Source: Pseudomonadota bacterium (GTDB lineage Bacteria > Pseudomonadota > Gammaproteobacteria > Burkholderiales > Burkholderiaceae_C). Taken from it: 64,000 bases of DNA. The translations under genes and the position numbers were made by a program. The DNA lies in NCBI GenBank assembly GCA_022566735.1, contig JADFIG010000003.1:124001-188000 (forward strand). Direction: 5' to 3'. Of this stretch, positions 39,663 through 47,407 are shown in pieces (position 1 is the first letter of the stretch; the number at the start of each line of letters is the position of its first letter). The notes below the pieces were generated by a model. The model worked only from the letters and a program-made list of their open reading frames with translations. It was not told where the DNA came from and ran no database searches.

Positions 39663-41083
39663 GCCGCGGTCACGCCCCCGAGGCCGTCACCCTCAGCAGC
39701 ATCCGCCGCATGTGCGAGGGCGTCATCCCCGCCACCATGTGCACGGTCTCGGACGAGGGCATGCCGCACCTGTGCTACCTCTCGCAGGTCGAGTACATCG
39801 ACGAGGCGCACGTCGCGCTGTCCTTCCAGTTCTTCAACCGCAGCCGCGAGAACATCCTGGCCACGCGTCGCTGCGCCGTCACCGTCGACGACCCCTACAC
39901 CGCCGCCGGCGTGCGACTGCAACTGCTCTACCTGCGCACGGAATCCAGCGGTCCGCTGTTCGAGCGCATGAAGGCCAAGCTCGCCGGCATCGCCACGCAT
40001 TCGGGCATGGACAAGGTCTACCACCTGCAAGGCGCGGACATCTACGAGGTGCAGTCGGTGGAGACCATCCCCGGCCGCCGCACGCTGCAGGCGCCGCAGC
40101 CGCGCTGCGACATCCGCGCCGGCACGCGCGCCGTCATCGAGCGCATCAGCGCCAGCCAGGACATGGCCACCCTGCTGGACGAGACCCTGCTGGGCCTGCG
40201 CGATGCGCTGCGCATCGACCACGCGATCATCCTGCTGCTCGACGCCGACCGGCAATGCCTCTACACCATCGCCAGCCTGGGCTACGAGCGCTCGGGCGTG
40301 GGCGCGGAGATCCCGCTGGGCCAGGGCCTGGCCGGCCTCGCGGCGCGCGAAGGCACGCCGCTGCGCATCGGTCACATGACGATGTGGCAGACCTACGCAC
40401 GCGCCATCCGCCAGCGCAGCGAGGACCTGGGCCTGGACGGCGCCCTGTGCCACGACATCCCCCTGCCCGGCCTGGCCGAGCCGCGCAGCCAGCTGGCCGT
40501 GCCGCTGCGCCTGCTGGGGCGCGTGGTGGGCGTGCTGCTGGTGGAAAGCACCCAGGACCAGCACTTCAGCCACGACGACGAGGACGCGCTGGTCTCGGTG
40601 GCAGCACCGCTGGCGCTGTCGCTGTCCCTGCTGCAGCCTCACGAAACCGCGTCGGCAGCGGCAGAGCGTCCGCCCGAGGCGGCATCCGACACCCGGGCAG
40701 CCCCTGCGCCGAGCGAACACACCGCCCCGGCCGACCACACGCGCCTGGTGACGGTGCACCACCACCCGCACACGGACAGCATCTTCCTGGACCAGGACTA
40801 CCTGATCAAAGGCGTGGCCGGCGCCATCCTGTGGCGGCTGGTCAATGAATGGGCCCAGCAGGGCCGCCAGGACTTCAGCAACCGCGAGCTGCGCATGGAC
40901 CCGGGCCTGCGCCTGCCCGACGTCACCGACAACCTGGAGGCACGGCTGATCCTGCTGCAGCGCCGCCTGGCCGAGCGCGCCGCCCCGCTGCAGATCGTCA
41001 AGACCGGGCGCGGGCGCTTCCGCCTGGAGGTGGCCGCCACACTGGCGCTGGTGCAGCACCTGAGCGAGGCGCCCCCGGCCTGA
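39659..41083 (+). CDS. PNPOx-like / GAF sensor protein with possible winged-helix C-terminus
   Basis: A 474-residue cytosolic protein with three parts. Residues 13-136 look like a split-barrel flavin-binding (PNPOx-like) domain (MCTVSDEGMPHLCYLSQVEY). Residues 150-315 are a GAF domain (LLDETLLGLRDALRIDHAIILLL through PLRLLGRVVGVLLVES). After a Pro/Ala/His linker, residues 370-474 (YLIKGVAGAILWRLVNEW through GRGRFRLEV) resemble a winged-helix effector domain. A flavin or small-molecule sensor is likely. It is coupled to the gene before it and faces a hemerythrin gene. Confidence 0.7.
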   Translation: MSRGHAPEAVTLSSIRRMCEGVIPATMCTVSDEGMPHLCYLSQVEYIDEAHVALSFQFFNRSRENILATRRCAVTVDDPYTAAGVRLQLLYLRTESSGPLFERMKAKLAGIATHSGMDKVYHLQGADIYEVQSVETIPGRRTLQAPQPRCDIRAGTRAVIERISASQDMATLLDETLLGLRDALRIDHAIILLLDADRQCLYTIASLGYERSGVGAEIPLGQGLAGLAAREGTPLRIGHMTMWQTYARAIRQRSEDLGLDGALCHDIPLPGLAEPRSQLAVPLRLLGRVVGVLLVESTQDQHFSHDDEDALVSVAAPLALSLSLLQPHETASAAAERPPEAASDTRAAPAPSEHTAPADHTRLVTVHHHPHTDSIFLDQDYLIKGVAGAILWRLVNEWAQQGRQDFSNRELRMDPGLRLPDVTDNLEARLILLQRRLAERAAPLQIVKTGRGRFRLEVAATLALVQHLSEAPPA

Positions 41084-41104
41084 GCCCCGCCGCGACCGCG
41101 CGCC

Positions 41105-41833
41105 TCAATGGGCGTGCGGCAGGCTGGGCTGGACCTGCAGCACGCGCAGCAGCTCGGCCCATGCATGCACGTCCAGCACCTCGTGCGCGAGTTGCAGCAC
41201 GCCGTCGAAAGCGCCCGCAGGCATCTGGGCGCGCATCTCGGTCAGCATGCCGTGGCGCTCCAGCGGGGACAGCGCCGGCAGCATGTGGCGCAGCACCTCG
41301 GCCATTTCCTGGGGCGGGATGCTTTGCACCAGCGCGTCGTGCACCGCCGCCAGCTCGGCATCGCTGTGGCGCGCCCACAGGGCCTCGTTGTGCATGGTCT
41401 CCTCCCAGTGCATGTGGGTGAGGTTGTCGGCCACGAACAACCCCAGCTCGCGGTAGAGCGTGCCCAGCTCGGCAAAGCGCGCCGCGCCCTGCTGCAGGCG
41501 CACACGTTGCACCTGCTGGCGCATGCGGGCGACGTGGCGCAGGTGGCCCTGGTGGGCGACATCGGCCTCGCGGGCACTGCCGGGCATGTCGCCGTCGAGC
41601 AGCGGGTGCAGGAAGTCGTTCTCGTGCGCGATGTGGCTCAGGCTGATCTGCAACAGGGCCTCGGTCTGCGCCAACGCGCGCACCAGCGCAGGCTCATCGC
41701 TGCCATCGACGCGGCCCACGGCCACCACGGTGTCGAACATCCAGGCGCGCAGGGCCTTGTGGATGGGGGCGTACAGGTCGAGGCGCGGGGCCATGGGGGT
41801 CTGGACGGCGGCGGGTTGGTGGCCGGGGTTCAT
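41105..41833 (-). CDS. Hemerythrin-like HHE domain protein
   Basis: A 242-residue soluble all-helical protein. The N-terminal 150 residues hold a four-helix bundle with the spaced ligands of hemerythrin-type diiron sites: HKALRAWM, HIAHENDFLHPLL (HxxxE), HQGHLRHV and HMHWEE. Such proteins bind oxygen or nitric oxide or act in iron and stress handling. The C-terminal third is helical with no known motif. AGGAG lies eight bases ahead of the ATG. It converges with the GAF gene and is divergent from the glycosyltransferase gene. Confidence 0.85.
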   Translation of the reverse strand: MNPGHQPAAVQTPMAPRLDLYAPIHKALRAWMFDTVVAVGRVDGSDEPALVRALAQTEALLQISLSHIAHENDFLHPLLDGDMPGSAREADVAHQGHLRHVARMRQQVQRVRLQQGAARFAELGTLYRELGLFVADNLTHMHWEETMHNEALWARHSDAELAAVHDALVQSIPPQEMAEVLRHMLPALSPLERHGMLTEMRAQMPAGAFDGVLQLAHEVLDVHAWAELLRVLQVQPSLPHAH

Positions 41834-41891
41834 GCGTCGATCTCCTGGTGTGTTGAGGTGGACGCACTGTAGGCAACGGCCTGGCCCTTGT

Positions 41892-41942
41892 TTGCTAAGA
41901 GTTGGCTAAGGCCGTCGACCGCAACCTTAAGAACTTGCTAAA
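41892..41942. promoter_or_regulatory. Triple TTG(G)CTAA repeat in the hemerythrin/glycosyltransferase spacer
   Basis: TTGCTAAG (41892-41899), TTGGCTAAG (41902-41910) and TTGCTAAA (41935-41942) are three near-identical direct copies in the spacer between the divergent starts at 41833 and 42000. Their starts are spaced 10 and 33 bp, about one and three helical turns, as expected for a repressor or activator binding on one face of the helix. Confidence 0.5.
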
Positions 41943-41999
41943 CCGCCAAGGCCGCCGCGGAGGCCCTCACGTAAGATCGCGCCTTCTGCCCAGCCCGCC

Positions 42000-42791
42000 A
42001 TGCGCCCACACGTCTTCCTCATCAACCTCGACCGCTCGGCCGACCGCCTGGCGCGCTGCGCCCCCATCCTCGACGGCCTGGGCCTGAGCTGGGAGCGCGT
42101 TCCCGGCGTGGAAGGCAAGGCCCTGGGCGCCGAGCGGCTGAAGGCCCTCAACCCGCACCCGACCCCGCATGGCGAGTGGTTCCGCCCGCTCACCCCCGGC
42201 GAGATCGGCTGCTTCCTGAGCCACCTGCGCTGCTGGCAACTCATCGAGGAGCGCGGCCTGGACTGCGCCCTGGTGCTGGAAGATGACTTCAACGCCCACG
42301 ACGTGTGCACGCTGCAGAACCTGCAGACCCTGGCCGCATCGGCCACCGGCGCCCACCCCTGGGACGTGCTCAAGCTCACGCGGCTGCGGCGCCATGCGCG
42401 CCTGGTGGCCTCGCTGGGCGACGATGGCGCGGGCCACGCCCTGGAGCTGCGCTTTGGCGGCCAGGGCCCGGAAGACGGCACGGCCTACCTGGTGTCGCGG
42501 CGTGGCGCCGCCAAGCTCACACCGAAACGCGAGCACCTGTTGCGCCCGGTCGACTTCGAGCTCAAGCACCACTGGGAGCGCGACCTGACCGTGTACTCGG
42601 CCAGCCCGGACTTCTTCTGGCAGGTGGGCTCGGAGATCGCGGCCTCCGTCATCGGCGACGGCCGCGCCGCCTACCGCGGCTACCCGCTGCGGCAGAAGGC
42701 CGCCGTCTACCTGCGCAAGCACCGCTATCACCTGCGCTTCTGGCTGGCCAACAAGCTCGGCCTGGGGCGCCGCAAGGTGCTGGGCGGGTGA
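42000..42791 (+). CDS. Glycosyltransferase family 25 protein (LPS biosynthesis type)
   Basis: A 263-residue cytosolic glycosyltransferase of the LgtB/LgtE type that adds a sugar, often galactose, to lipooligosaccharide. The family blocks are FLINLDRSADRL at the start, GEIGCFLSHLRCW (about 60-75), the acidic metal-binding LVLEDDF and GTAYLVSRRGAAKL. It is a lone gene; no other LPS genes are next to it. TAAGAT at about 41975-41980 may be part of the promoter. Confidence 0.88.
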   Translation: MRPHVFLINLDRSADRLARCAPILDGLGLSWERVPGVEGKALGAERLKALNPHPTPHGEWFRPLTPGEIGCFLSHLRCWQLIEERGLDCALVLEDDFNAHDVCTLQNLQTLAASATGAHPWDVLKLTRLRRHARLVASLGDDGAGHALELRFGGQGPEDGTAYLVSRRGAAKLTPKREHLLRPVDFELKHHWERDLTVYSASPDFFWQVGSEIAASVIGDGRAAYRGYPLRQKAAVYLRKHRYHLRFWLANKLGLGRRKVLGG

Positions 42792-42810
42792 CTGCCGCGA
42801 GGAGGGCCGC

Positions 42811-43566
42811 TCAGCGGCGGGACGACGGCTCGGCTGGCGCCGCCACCGGCACCGAACCCGGCGCCGCCCCGGCCCACAGGCGCTTGAGGCGGGCCAGCTC
42901 GGCGTCGTAGAGCGCGTTGATGCGCACCGTCTCGGCGTTCTGGTTCTGGATGATGTCGCGTTGCGCCTGCTGCTGTGCGTCGTTGGCCTCCAGCCTGGCC
43001 TTGAGCTTGTGCGGCAGGCGCTTGCCCTTGTAGAACTCGGTCTCGGCCAGCAGGGGCTTGCGCTCGTCGAGCAGCTCCTGCAGGCGGCGCTCGGAACCGA
43101 CGACGCCACGGCGCAGGTCGTCCAGCGCGGCCTCACGCGCCTTGTTGTGCGCCGCCTCGTCGGGGAAGCGCAGCATCAGGTTGCGGTCCCGGCGAACGGC
43201 GTCCTTCTGCGCGGCCTGGGCCTGCTCCTGCAGGCGCTGGCGCTCCTCGGCCAGGGCGCGCTCCTCGGCGTTGAGGCGTGGCGGCACGGTCTGCTTCTGC
43301 GAGCCGTCCTTGTTGAGCATGCGCTGCTCGCGGTCCAGGCACTCGGCGATGGGGCGGTCCGAGGTGTGGCGCTTGCCGTTGGCATCCACGCAGGTGTAGA
43401 TGCCCGCCGCGCGCGCGGCCCCCGCCACCAGCAGGCTGGCCAGGCAGGAAGACAGCGCGAGGGCCACGCCCAGCCGGGCAGGCGCGGCCGCAGCCCGCCC
43501 CATGCGGGACAGCTGGCGCTGCAAGCGACGCGACCGACTACGGTCGGCGACCGGCGACTGGCTCAT
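42811..43566 (-). CDS. DUF4124 domain-containing exported protein
   Basis: A 251-residue exported protein. A basic N-terminus and hydrophobic segment end in ARAA (about residue 53). The DUF4124 motif IYTCVDANGKRHTSDRPIAEC follows, with two cysteines that could pair. The rest (about 90-235) is a charged helical region that looks like a coiled coil. The function of the family is unknown; these proteins are common in the periplasm of Gammaproteobacteria and Betaproteobacteria. Confidence 0.82.
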   Translation of the reverse strand: MSQSPVADRSRSRRLQRQLSRMGRAAAAPARLGVALALSSCLASLLVAGAARAAGIYTCVDANGKRHTSDRPIAECLDREQRMLNKDGSQKQTVPPRLNAEERALAEERQRLQEQAQAAQKDAVRRDRNLMLRFPDEAAHNKAREAALDDLRRGVVGSERRLQELLDERKPLLAETEFYKGKRLPHKLKARLEANDAQQQAQRDIIQNQNAETVRINALYDAELARLKRLWAGAAPGSVPVAAPAEPSSRR

Positions 43567-43638
43567 GTGCGTGTCCGGGGCCCTGGCGCCCCACTCCTTC
43601 TTGCCTGGGTGTGATCTCGGCGGTGATCAGACCATCAT

Positions 43639-43657
43639 AAAACGGCTCAGACGCCGT
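43639..43657 (-). terminator. Weak terminator overlapping the pyrE stop
   Basis: On the minus strand ACGGC - GTCTGA - GCCGT then TTTTA. The loop contains the pyrE TGA. The 5-bp stem and short T-run make this a weak candidate. Confidence 0.35.
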
Positions 43658-44324
43658 AGCGTTGACGGTAGGCCTGCACCGCCGGTCGGGCCGCCACCAG
43701 GGCCGCATCCGACTGGCCATCCAGGAAGCCCATCAGGTCGGCCAGCGTGGCAATGGCCACCACCGGCAAGCCGTAGTGCTGCTGCACCTGCTGCACGGCG
43801 CTCTCGGCGGCATCCTGGCCGTTGGCCGTGGCCTTTTCCTGGCGGTCCAGGGCGATGGTGACACCGCAGGGCGTGGCACCGGCGGCCTTGATCATCTCGA
43901 TGGACTCGCGCACCGAGGTGCCGGCGGAAATCACGTCATCGATGATGAGCACGCGGCCCTGCACGGGGGCGCCCACCAGGGTGCCGCCCTCGCCGTGGTC
44001 CTTCGCTTCCTTGCGGTTGTAGGCGAAGGGCTTGTTGTGGCCCAGGCGCGCCAGCTCGATGGCCACCGCCGCGGCCAGCGTGATGCCCTTGTAGGCCGGG
44101 CCGAACAGCATGTCGAATTGCAGGCCGGAGGCGATCAGGCGGCGTGCATAGAATTCGGCCAGGCGGCCCAGTTTGGCGCCGTCATCGAACAGGCCGGCGT
44201 TGAAGAAATAAGGCGACAGCCGGCCTGCCTTGGTTGTGAACTCCCCGAATCGCAGCACCCTGGATTCAACGGCGAAGGCCACGAAATCCTGGGCCAGGGT
44301 GTCTTGTGCGGGGGTGTTGCTCAT
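43647..44324 (-). CDS. pyrE: Orotate phosphoribosyltransferase
   Basis: Joins orotate to PRPP to form OMP in pyrimidine synthesis, 225 residues. The PRPP-binding motif VLIIDDVISAGTSVRESI is intact, and FGPAYKGITLAAAVA and NRKEAKDHGEGG form the flexible catalytic loop region. The ATG lies only 14 bp from the divergent xth start. The length is normal. Confidence 0.96.
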   Translation of the reverse strand: MSNTPAQDTLAQDFVAFAVESRVLRFGEFTTKAGRLSPYFFNAGLFDDGAKLGRLAEFYARRLIASGLQFDMLFGPAYKGITLAAAVAIELARLGHNKPFAYNRKEAKDHGEGGTLVGAPVQGRVLIIDDVISAGTSVRESIEMIKAAGATPCGVTIALDRQEKATANGQDAAESAVQQVQQHYGLPVVAIATLADLMGFLDGQSDAALVAARPAVQAYRQRYGV

Positions 44325-44338
44325 GATGGTGGTGCGCT

Positions 44339-45148
44339 GTGTTTCGACTGGTCTCTTTCAACCTCAATGGCGTCCGCTCGGCGGCCAACAAAGGCCTGCT
44401 GCCGTGGGCGGAAGCCCATGCCGCCGATTGTATGGGCGTGCAGGAACTCAAGGCCCAGGCGGCCGACATGGGCCCCGAGCTGCGCACCGTGGCGGGCATG
44501 CCGGGGCATTTCCACCACGCGGAAAAGAAGGGCTACTCGGGCGTGGGCCTGTACAGCCGCACCGCGCCCTCTGACGTCATCATCGGCCTGGGCGCCGCGG
44601 ACAACGGCGAGTTCGACGCCGAGGGCCGCTACGTCGAGATGCGCTTCGACAAGCCCGGCCGCAAGCTGTCCATCATCAGCTGCTACTTCCCCTCGGGCTC
44701 CAGCAGCGAAGAGCGCCAGGAGGCCAAGTTCCGCTTCCTCGACGTCATCCGCCCGCACCTGGCGAAGCTGCGTGCCGAGCGCGAGTTCATCCTGGTCGGC
44801 GACGTCAACATCGCCCACAAAGAGGCCGACCTGAAAAACTGGAAAGGCAACCTCAAGAACAGCGGCTTCCTGCCGGAGGAGCGCGCCTGGATGACGCAAC
44901 TGCTCGATCCGGCCGGCGACACGGGGCTGGTGGACGTCTACCGCCGCCTGCACCCCGACACCACCGACGCCTGCTACACGTGGTGGAGCAACCGCGGCCA
45001 GGCGCGCGCCAAGAACGTGGGCTGGCGCATCGACTACCACCTGGCCACGCCCGCGCTGGCCGAGACCGCCAGGCACGCCGCCGTCTACAAGGACCAGTGG
45101 TTCAGCGACCACGCGCCGCTGACCATCGACTACGACTTCACGCTCTGA
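44339..45148 (+). CDS. xth: Exodeoxyribonuclease III
   Basis: AP endonuclease and 3'-5' exonuclease of base-excision repair, 269 residues. The active-site set is present: NLNGVRSA (Asn), VQELKAQ (metal-binding Glu), GDVNIAH (Asp and Asn), and the final SDHAPL with the catalytic histidine. The start is GTG. It faces pyrE across a 14-bp gap and is followed 13 bp later by a permease gene. Confidence 0.94.
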   Translation: MFRLVSFNLNGVRSAANKGLLPWAEAHAADCMGVQELKAQAADMGPELRTVAGMPGHFHHAEKKGYSGVGLYSRTAPSDVIIGLGAADNGEFDAEGRYVEMRFDKPGRKLSIISCYFPSGSSSEERQEAKFRFLDVIRPHLAKLRAEREFILVGDVNIAHKEADLKNWKGNLKNSGFLPEERAWMTQLLDPAGDTGLVDVYRRLHPDTTDACYTWWSNRGQARAKNVGWRIDYHLATPALAETARHAAVYKDQWFSDHAPLTIDYDFTL

Positions 45149-45161
45149 GCCCGACACACCC

Positions 45162-46238
45162 ATGCCACACCGCCACGCCCCTGCCCTGCCCGCCTGGCCC
45201 GCCGTGCGCGGCGGCCTGCTGGCGCTGCTGGCCGCCGCGCTGTTCGGCATCAGCACGCCGCTGGTCCAGCGCGCCGGCGCGGGGGTGGGCGCCTTCACCA
45301 CCGCGGCGCTGCTGTACCTGGGTGCGGCCCTGGCGGGGCTGCTGACACGCCAGCCGCGCGAGCGCGAAGCCCGGCTGGCCTCACGCGACCTGCCGCGCCT
45401 GTCGGCCATGGCCCTGTTCGGCGCCGGACTGGGGCCGGTCGCCCTGGCCTGGGGGCTGCAGCACACCAGCGGCACCAGCGCCTCCCTGCTGCTGACGCTG
45501 GAGGCCCTGTTCACGGCCCTGCTGGCGCGGCTGCTCTACGGCGAGGTGATGGACCGCCGCGCCTGGCTCGCCATGGGCCTGCTGCTGGCCGGTGGCGTGG
45601 CCCTGATCCTCGACCAGGGCCGCGCCGGCACGCCCCAGTTGCTGGGCCTGCTGGCGGTCGGCGGCGCCACCCTTGCCTGGGGCGTCGACAACACCCTGTC
45701 GCGCGGCCTGGCCGAGCGCGACCCGGGCCAGGTGGTGCTGGGCAAGGCGGTGCTGGGGGCCTCGGTCACGGGGCTGCTCGGCGCCTGGCGTGGCGAGGCG
45801 CTCCCCGGCGTGGCCGCCATCGCCGCGCTGCTGGCCATCGGCGCCACGGGCTACGGCCTGAGCCTGCGCTTCTACCTGCTCGCACAGCGGGCTTTCGGGG
45901 CCGCCCGCACCGGCTCGGTGTTCGCGTTCGCGCCCTTCATCGGCGCGGCGCTGGCCGTGGCCCTGGGCGACCAGTCCCTGAGCGCGGGCGTGGCCCTGGG
46001 CGGCCTGCTGATGGTGGCGGGCGTCGTGCTGCACCTGGCCGAATCCCACGCGCACGAGCATGAGCACGAGGCGCTGGAGCACGAACACGCCCACCGCCAC
46101 GACGACGGCCACCACGACCACGTCCACGACCCCATGCCCACGGGCCCGCACAGCCACCCCCACCGGCACGAGCCCCAGCGACACGCCCATGCCCACGTGC
46201 CGGACGCCCACCACACCCACCGCCACGGTGGCGCGTGA
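45162..46238 (+). CDS. EamA family permease with histidine-rich tail
   Basis: A 358-residue inner-membrane protein with ten hydrophobic segments in two EamA repeats (about 15-290), followed by a tail of about 63 residues containing 23 histidines plus many Asp and Glu. Such tails bind Ni, Co or Zn in CDF and NiCoT transporters, so metal export or sensing is a reasonable inference that the membrane part alone would not suggest. The tail is in frame and uninterrupted. Confidence 0.85.
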   Translation: MPHRHAPALPAWPAVRGGLLALLAAALFGISTPLVQRAGAGVGAFTTAALLYLGAALAGLLTRQPREREARLASRDLPRLSAMALFGAGLGPVALAWGLQHTSGTSASLLLTLEALFTALLARLLYGEVMDRRAWLAMGLLLAGGVALILDQGRAGTPQLLGLLAVGGATLAWGVDNTLSRGLAERDPGQVVLGKAVLGASVTGLLGAWRGEALPGVAAIAALLAIGATGYGLSLRFYLLAQRAFGAARTGSVFAFAPFIGAALAVALGDQSLSAGVALGGLLMVAGVVLHLAESHAHEHEHEALEHEHAHRHDDGHHDHVHDPMPTGPHSHPHRHEPQRHAHAHVPDAHHTHRHGGA

Positions 46239-46292
46239 GCGGGCATGAGCCGAACGGCCGGGGCTGGCGCTTTTTTGCGCACCAGAGTACAC

Positions 46293-46310
46293 TGTGGGGT
46301 TCTCCCCACA
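46293..46310 (+). promoter_or_regulatory. Hairpin in the infA leader
   Basis: TGTGGGG - TTCT - CCCCACA is a perfect 7-bp stem that begins immediately after TACACT (46288-46293), a plausible -10 box, so it would lie at the 5' end of the infA mRNA. A 5'-end stem may protect the message or affect initiation. Confidence 0.45.
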
Positions 46311-46367
46311 AGCGTGGGAAGCCCTCCAACCATCCCCTCACTTCACACCCCATTCTGAGGAAGCCCC

Positions 46368-46628
46368 TTGTCCAAAGAAGACCTCATTGAAATGCAAGGC
46401 AAGGTGGACGAAGTCCTGCCTGATTCCCGCTTTCGCGTGACCCTGGACAACGGCCACACCCTGATCGCCTACTCGGGCGGCAAGATGCGCAAGAACCACA
46501 TCCGCATCCTGGCTGGCGACAAGGTGTCGCTGGAGCTGTCGCCCTACGATCTGACCAAAGGCCGCATCACCTTCCGTCACATCGAAGGCCGCGGTCCGGG
46601 CATGCCCCCGCCGCCGCGCAAGCGCTGA
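46368..46628 (+). CDS. infA: Translation initiation factor IF-1, long variant
   Basis: An 86-residue OB-fold protein that binds the ribosomal A site during initiation. The sequence [46 protein letters not shown] is typical IF-1. It is about 14 residues longer than the usual 72, with a Gly/Pro/Arg-rich end ([11 protein letters not shown]). The start is TTG, with GAGGA six bases upstream. The gene stands alone rather than in a ribosomal-protein operon, so it may be a second copy. Confidence 0.92.
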   Translation: MSKEDLIEMQGKVDEVLPDSRFRVTLDNGHTLIAYSGGKMRKNHIRILAGDKVSLELSPYDLTKGRITFRHIEGRGPGMPPPPRKR

Positions 46629-46679
46629 AGCCGCGCTCGCGGCCTGGGCCACGGAATCGCCCGGGCCACCCGAGCCGCG

Positions 46680-47130
46680 TCAGGCGGGCAGCACAGGCTG
46701 CGCCCGCGCCGCCGATGGCGGCACCCCGAACAGGCGCTTGCACTCGCGGCTGAACTGCGAGGTACTGCCATAGCCCACGCCGTAGGCCGCCTCGGCCGCG
46801 CCGACGTCCTGCATCGACAGGCAGTCCCGCGCCATGTGGAGGCGGGTGAGCTTGAGGTACTGCAGCGGCGCGTGCCCCGGCACCCGCTTGAAGGCCTCGT
46901 GGAAGCCCGAGACGCTCATGCCCGCATCGCGGGCCATGGCGGTCGTGCTGAACGCGCGCGCCGCCTCCGCATCGCCCAGCACCCGCAGCAAGCGGGTGAG
47001 CACATCGGCCACCTCGGCTGACATGGGCTCGACCGACAGCGCCAGCATGGGCTGCCCGGGCTGCACCACGGTGTCGCAATCGAACTGCATGGGCAAGGAC
47101 ACCACCAGGATCTCGCCGGGCGTGCAGACC
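46680..47130 (-). pseudogene. AraC-family regulator lacking its N-terminal part
   Basis: The reading frame on the minus strand holds the C-terminal two-thirds of an AraC-type regulator: the end of an effector-binding domain (PGEILVVSLPMQFDCDTVVQPGQPMLALSVEP) and the complete double helix-turn-helix (MARDAGMSVSGFHEAFKR and VGYGSTSQFSRECKRLFG). Homology stops at about 47125, where the frame runs into antisense DJ-1 sequence, so roughly the first 50-60 residues and the promoter are missing. An internal ATG could still give a DNA-binding fragment. Confidence 0.75.
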
Positions 47131-47399
47131 ACGTCGCCATCTACTTCGCCGGCGGCCACGTCAGCTCCGTCTGCCACGGCGCGGTGGCGCTGCTCAACAT
47201 CCGGCTGTCGGACGGCAGCCTGCTGATCCAGGGCAAGGACGTCACGGGCTTCACCAACGAAGAAGAGAAGCTCGCCGGGCTGGACACCCACGTGCCCTAC
47301 CTGACCGAGACCGAGTTGCGCCAGCGCGTGATCACCGGGCAGAACCCCGCGTCGGGCGGGCCGGTGGCCGACCTGCTGCTGCAGGCGCTCGCAGCCTGA
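47130..47399 (+). pseudogene. DJ-1/PfpI family protein, C-terminal remnant with internal deletion
   Basis: The plus-strand frame reads HVAIYFAGGH then directly VSSVCHGAVALLNIRLSDG and GKDVTGFTNEEEKLAGLDTHVPYL, the C-terminal half of a type-1 glutamine-amidotransferase-like DJ-1/PfpI protein. The catalytic cysteine in VCHG is kept, but the N-terminal half with the partner glutamate is gone. The block normally lying between AGGH and VSSVCHG (about 25-30 residues) is also missing. No start codon with a ribosome-binding site is present. Confidence 0.75.
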
Positions 47400-47407
47400 G
47401 GCCTGAG

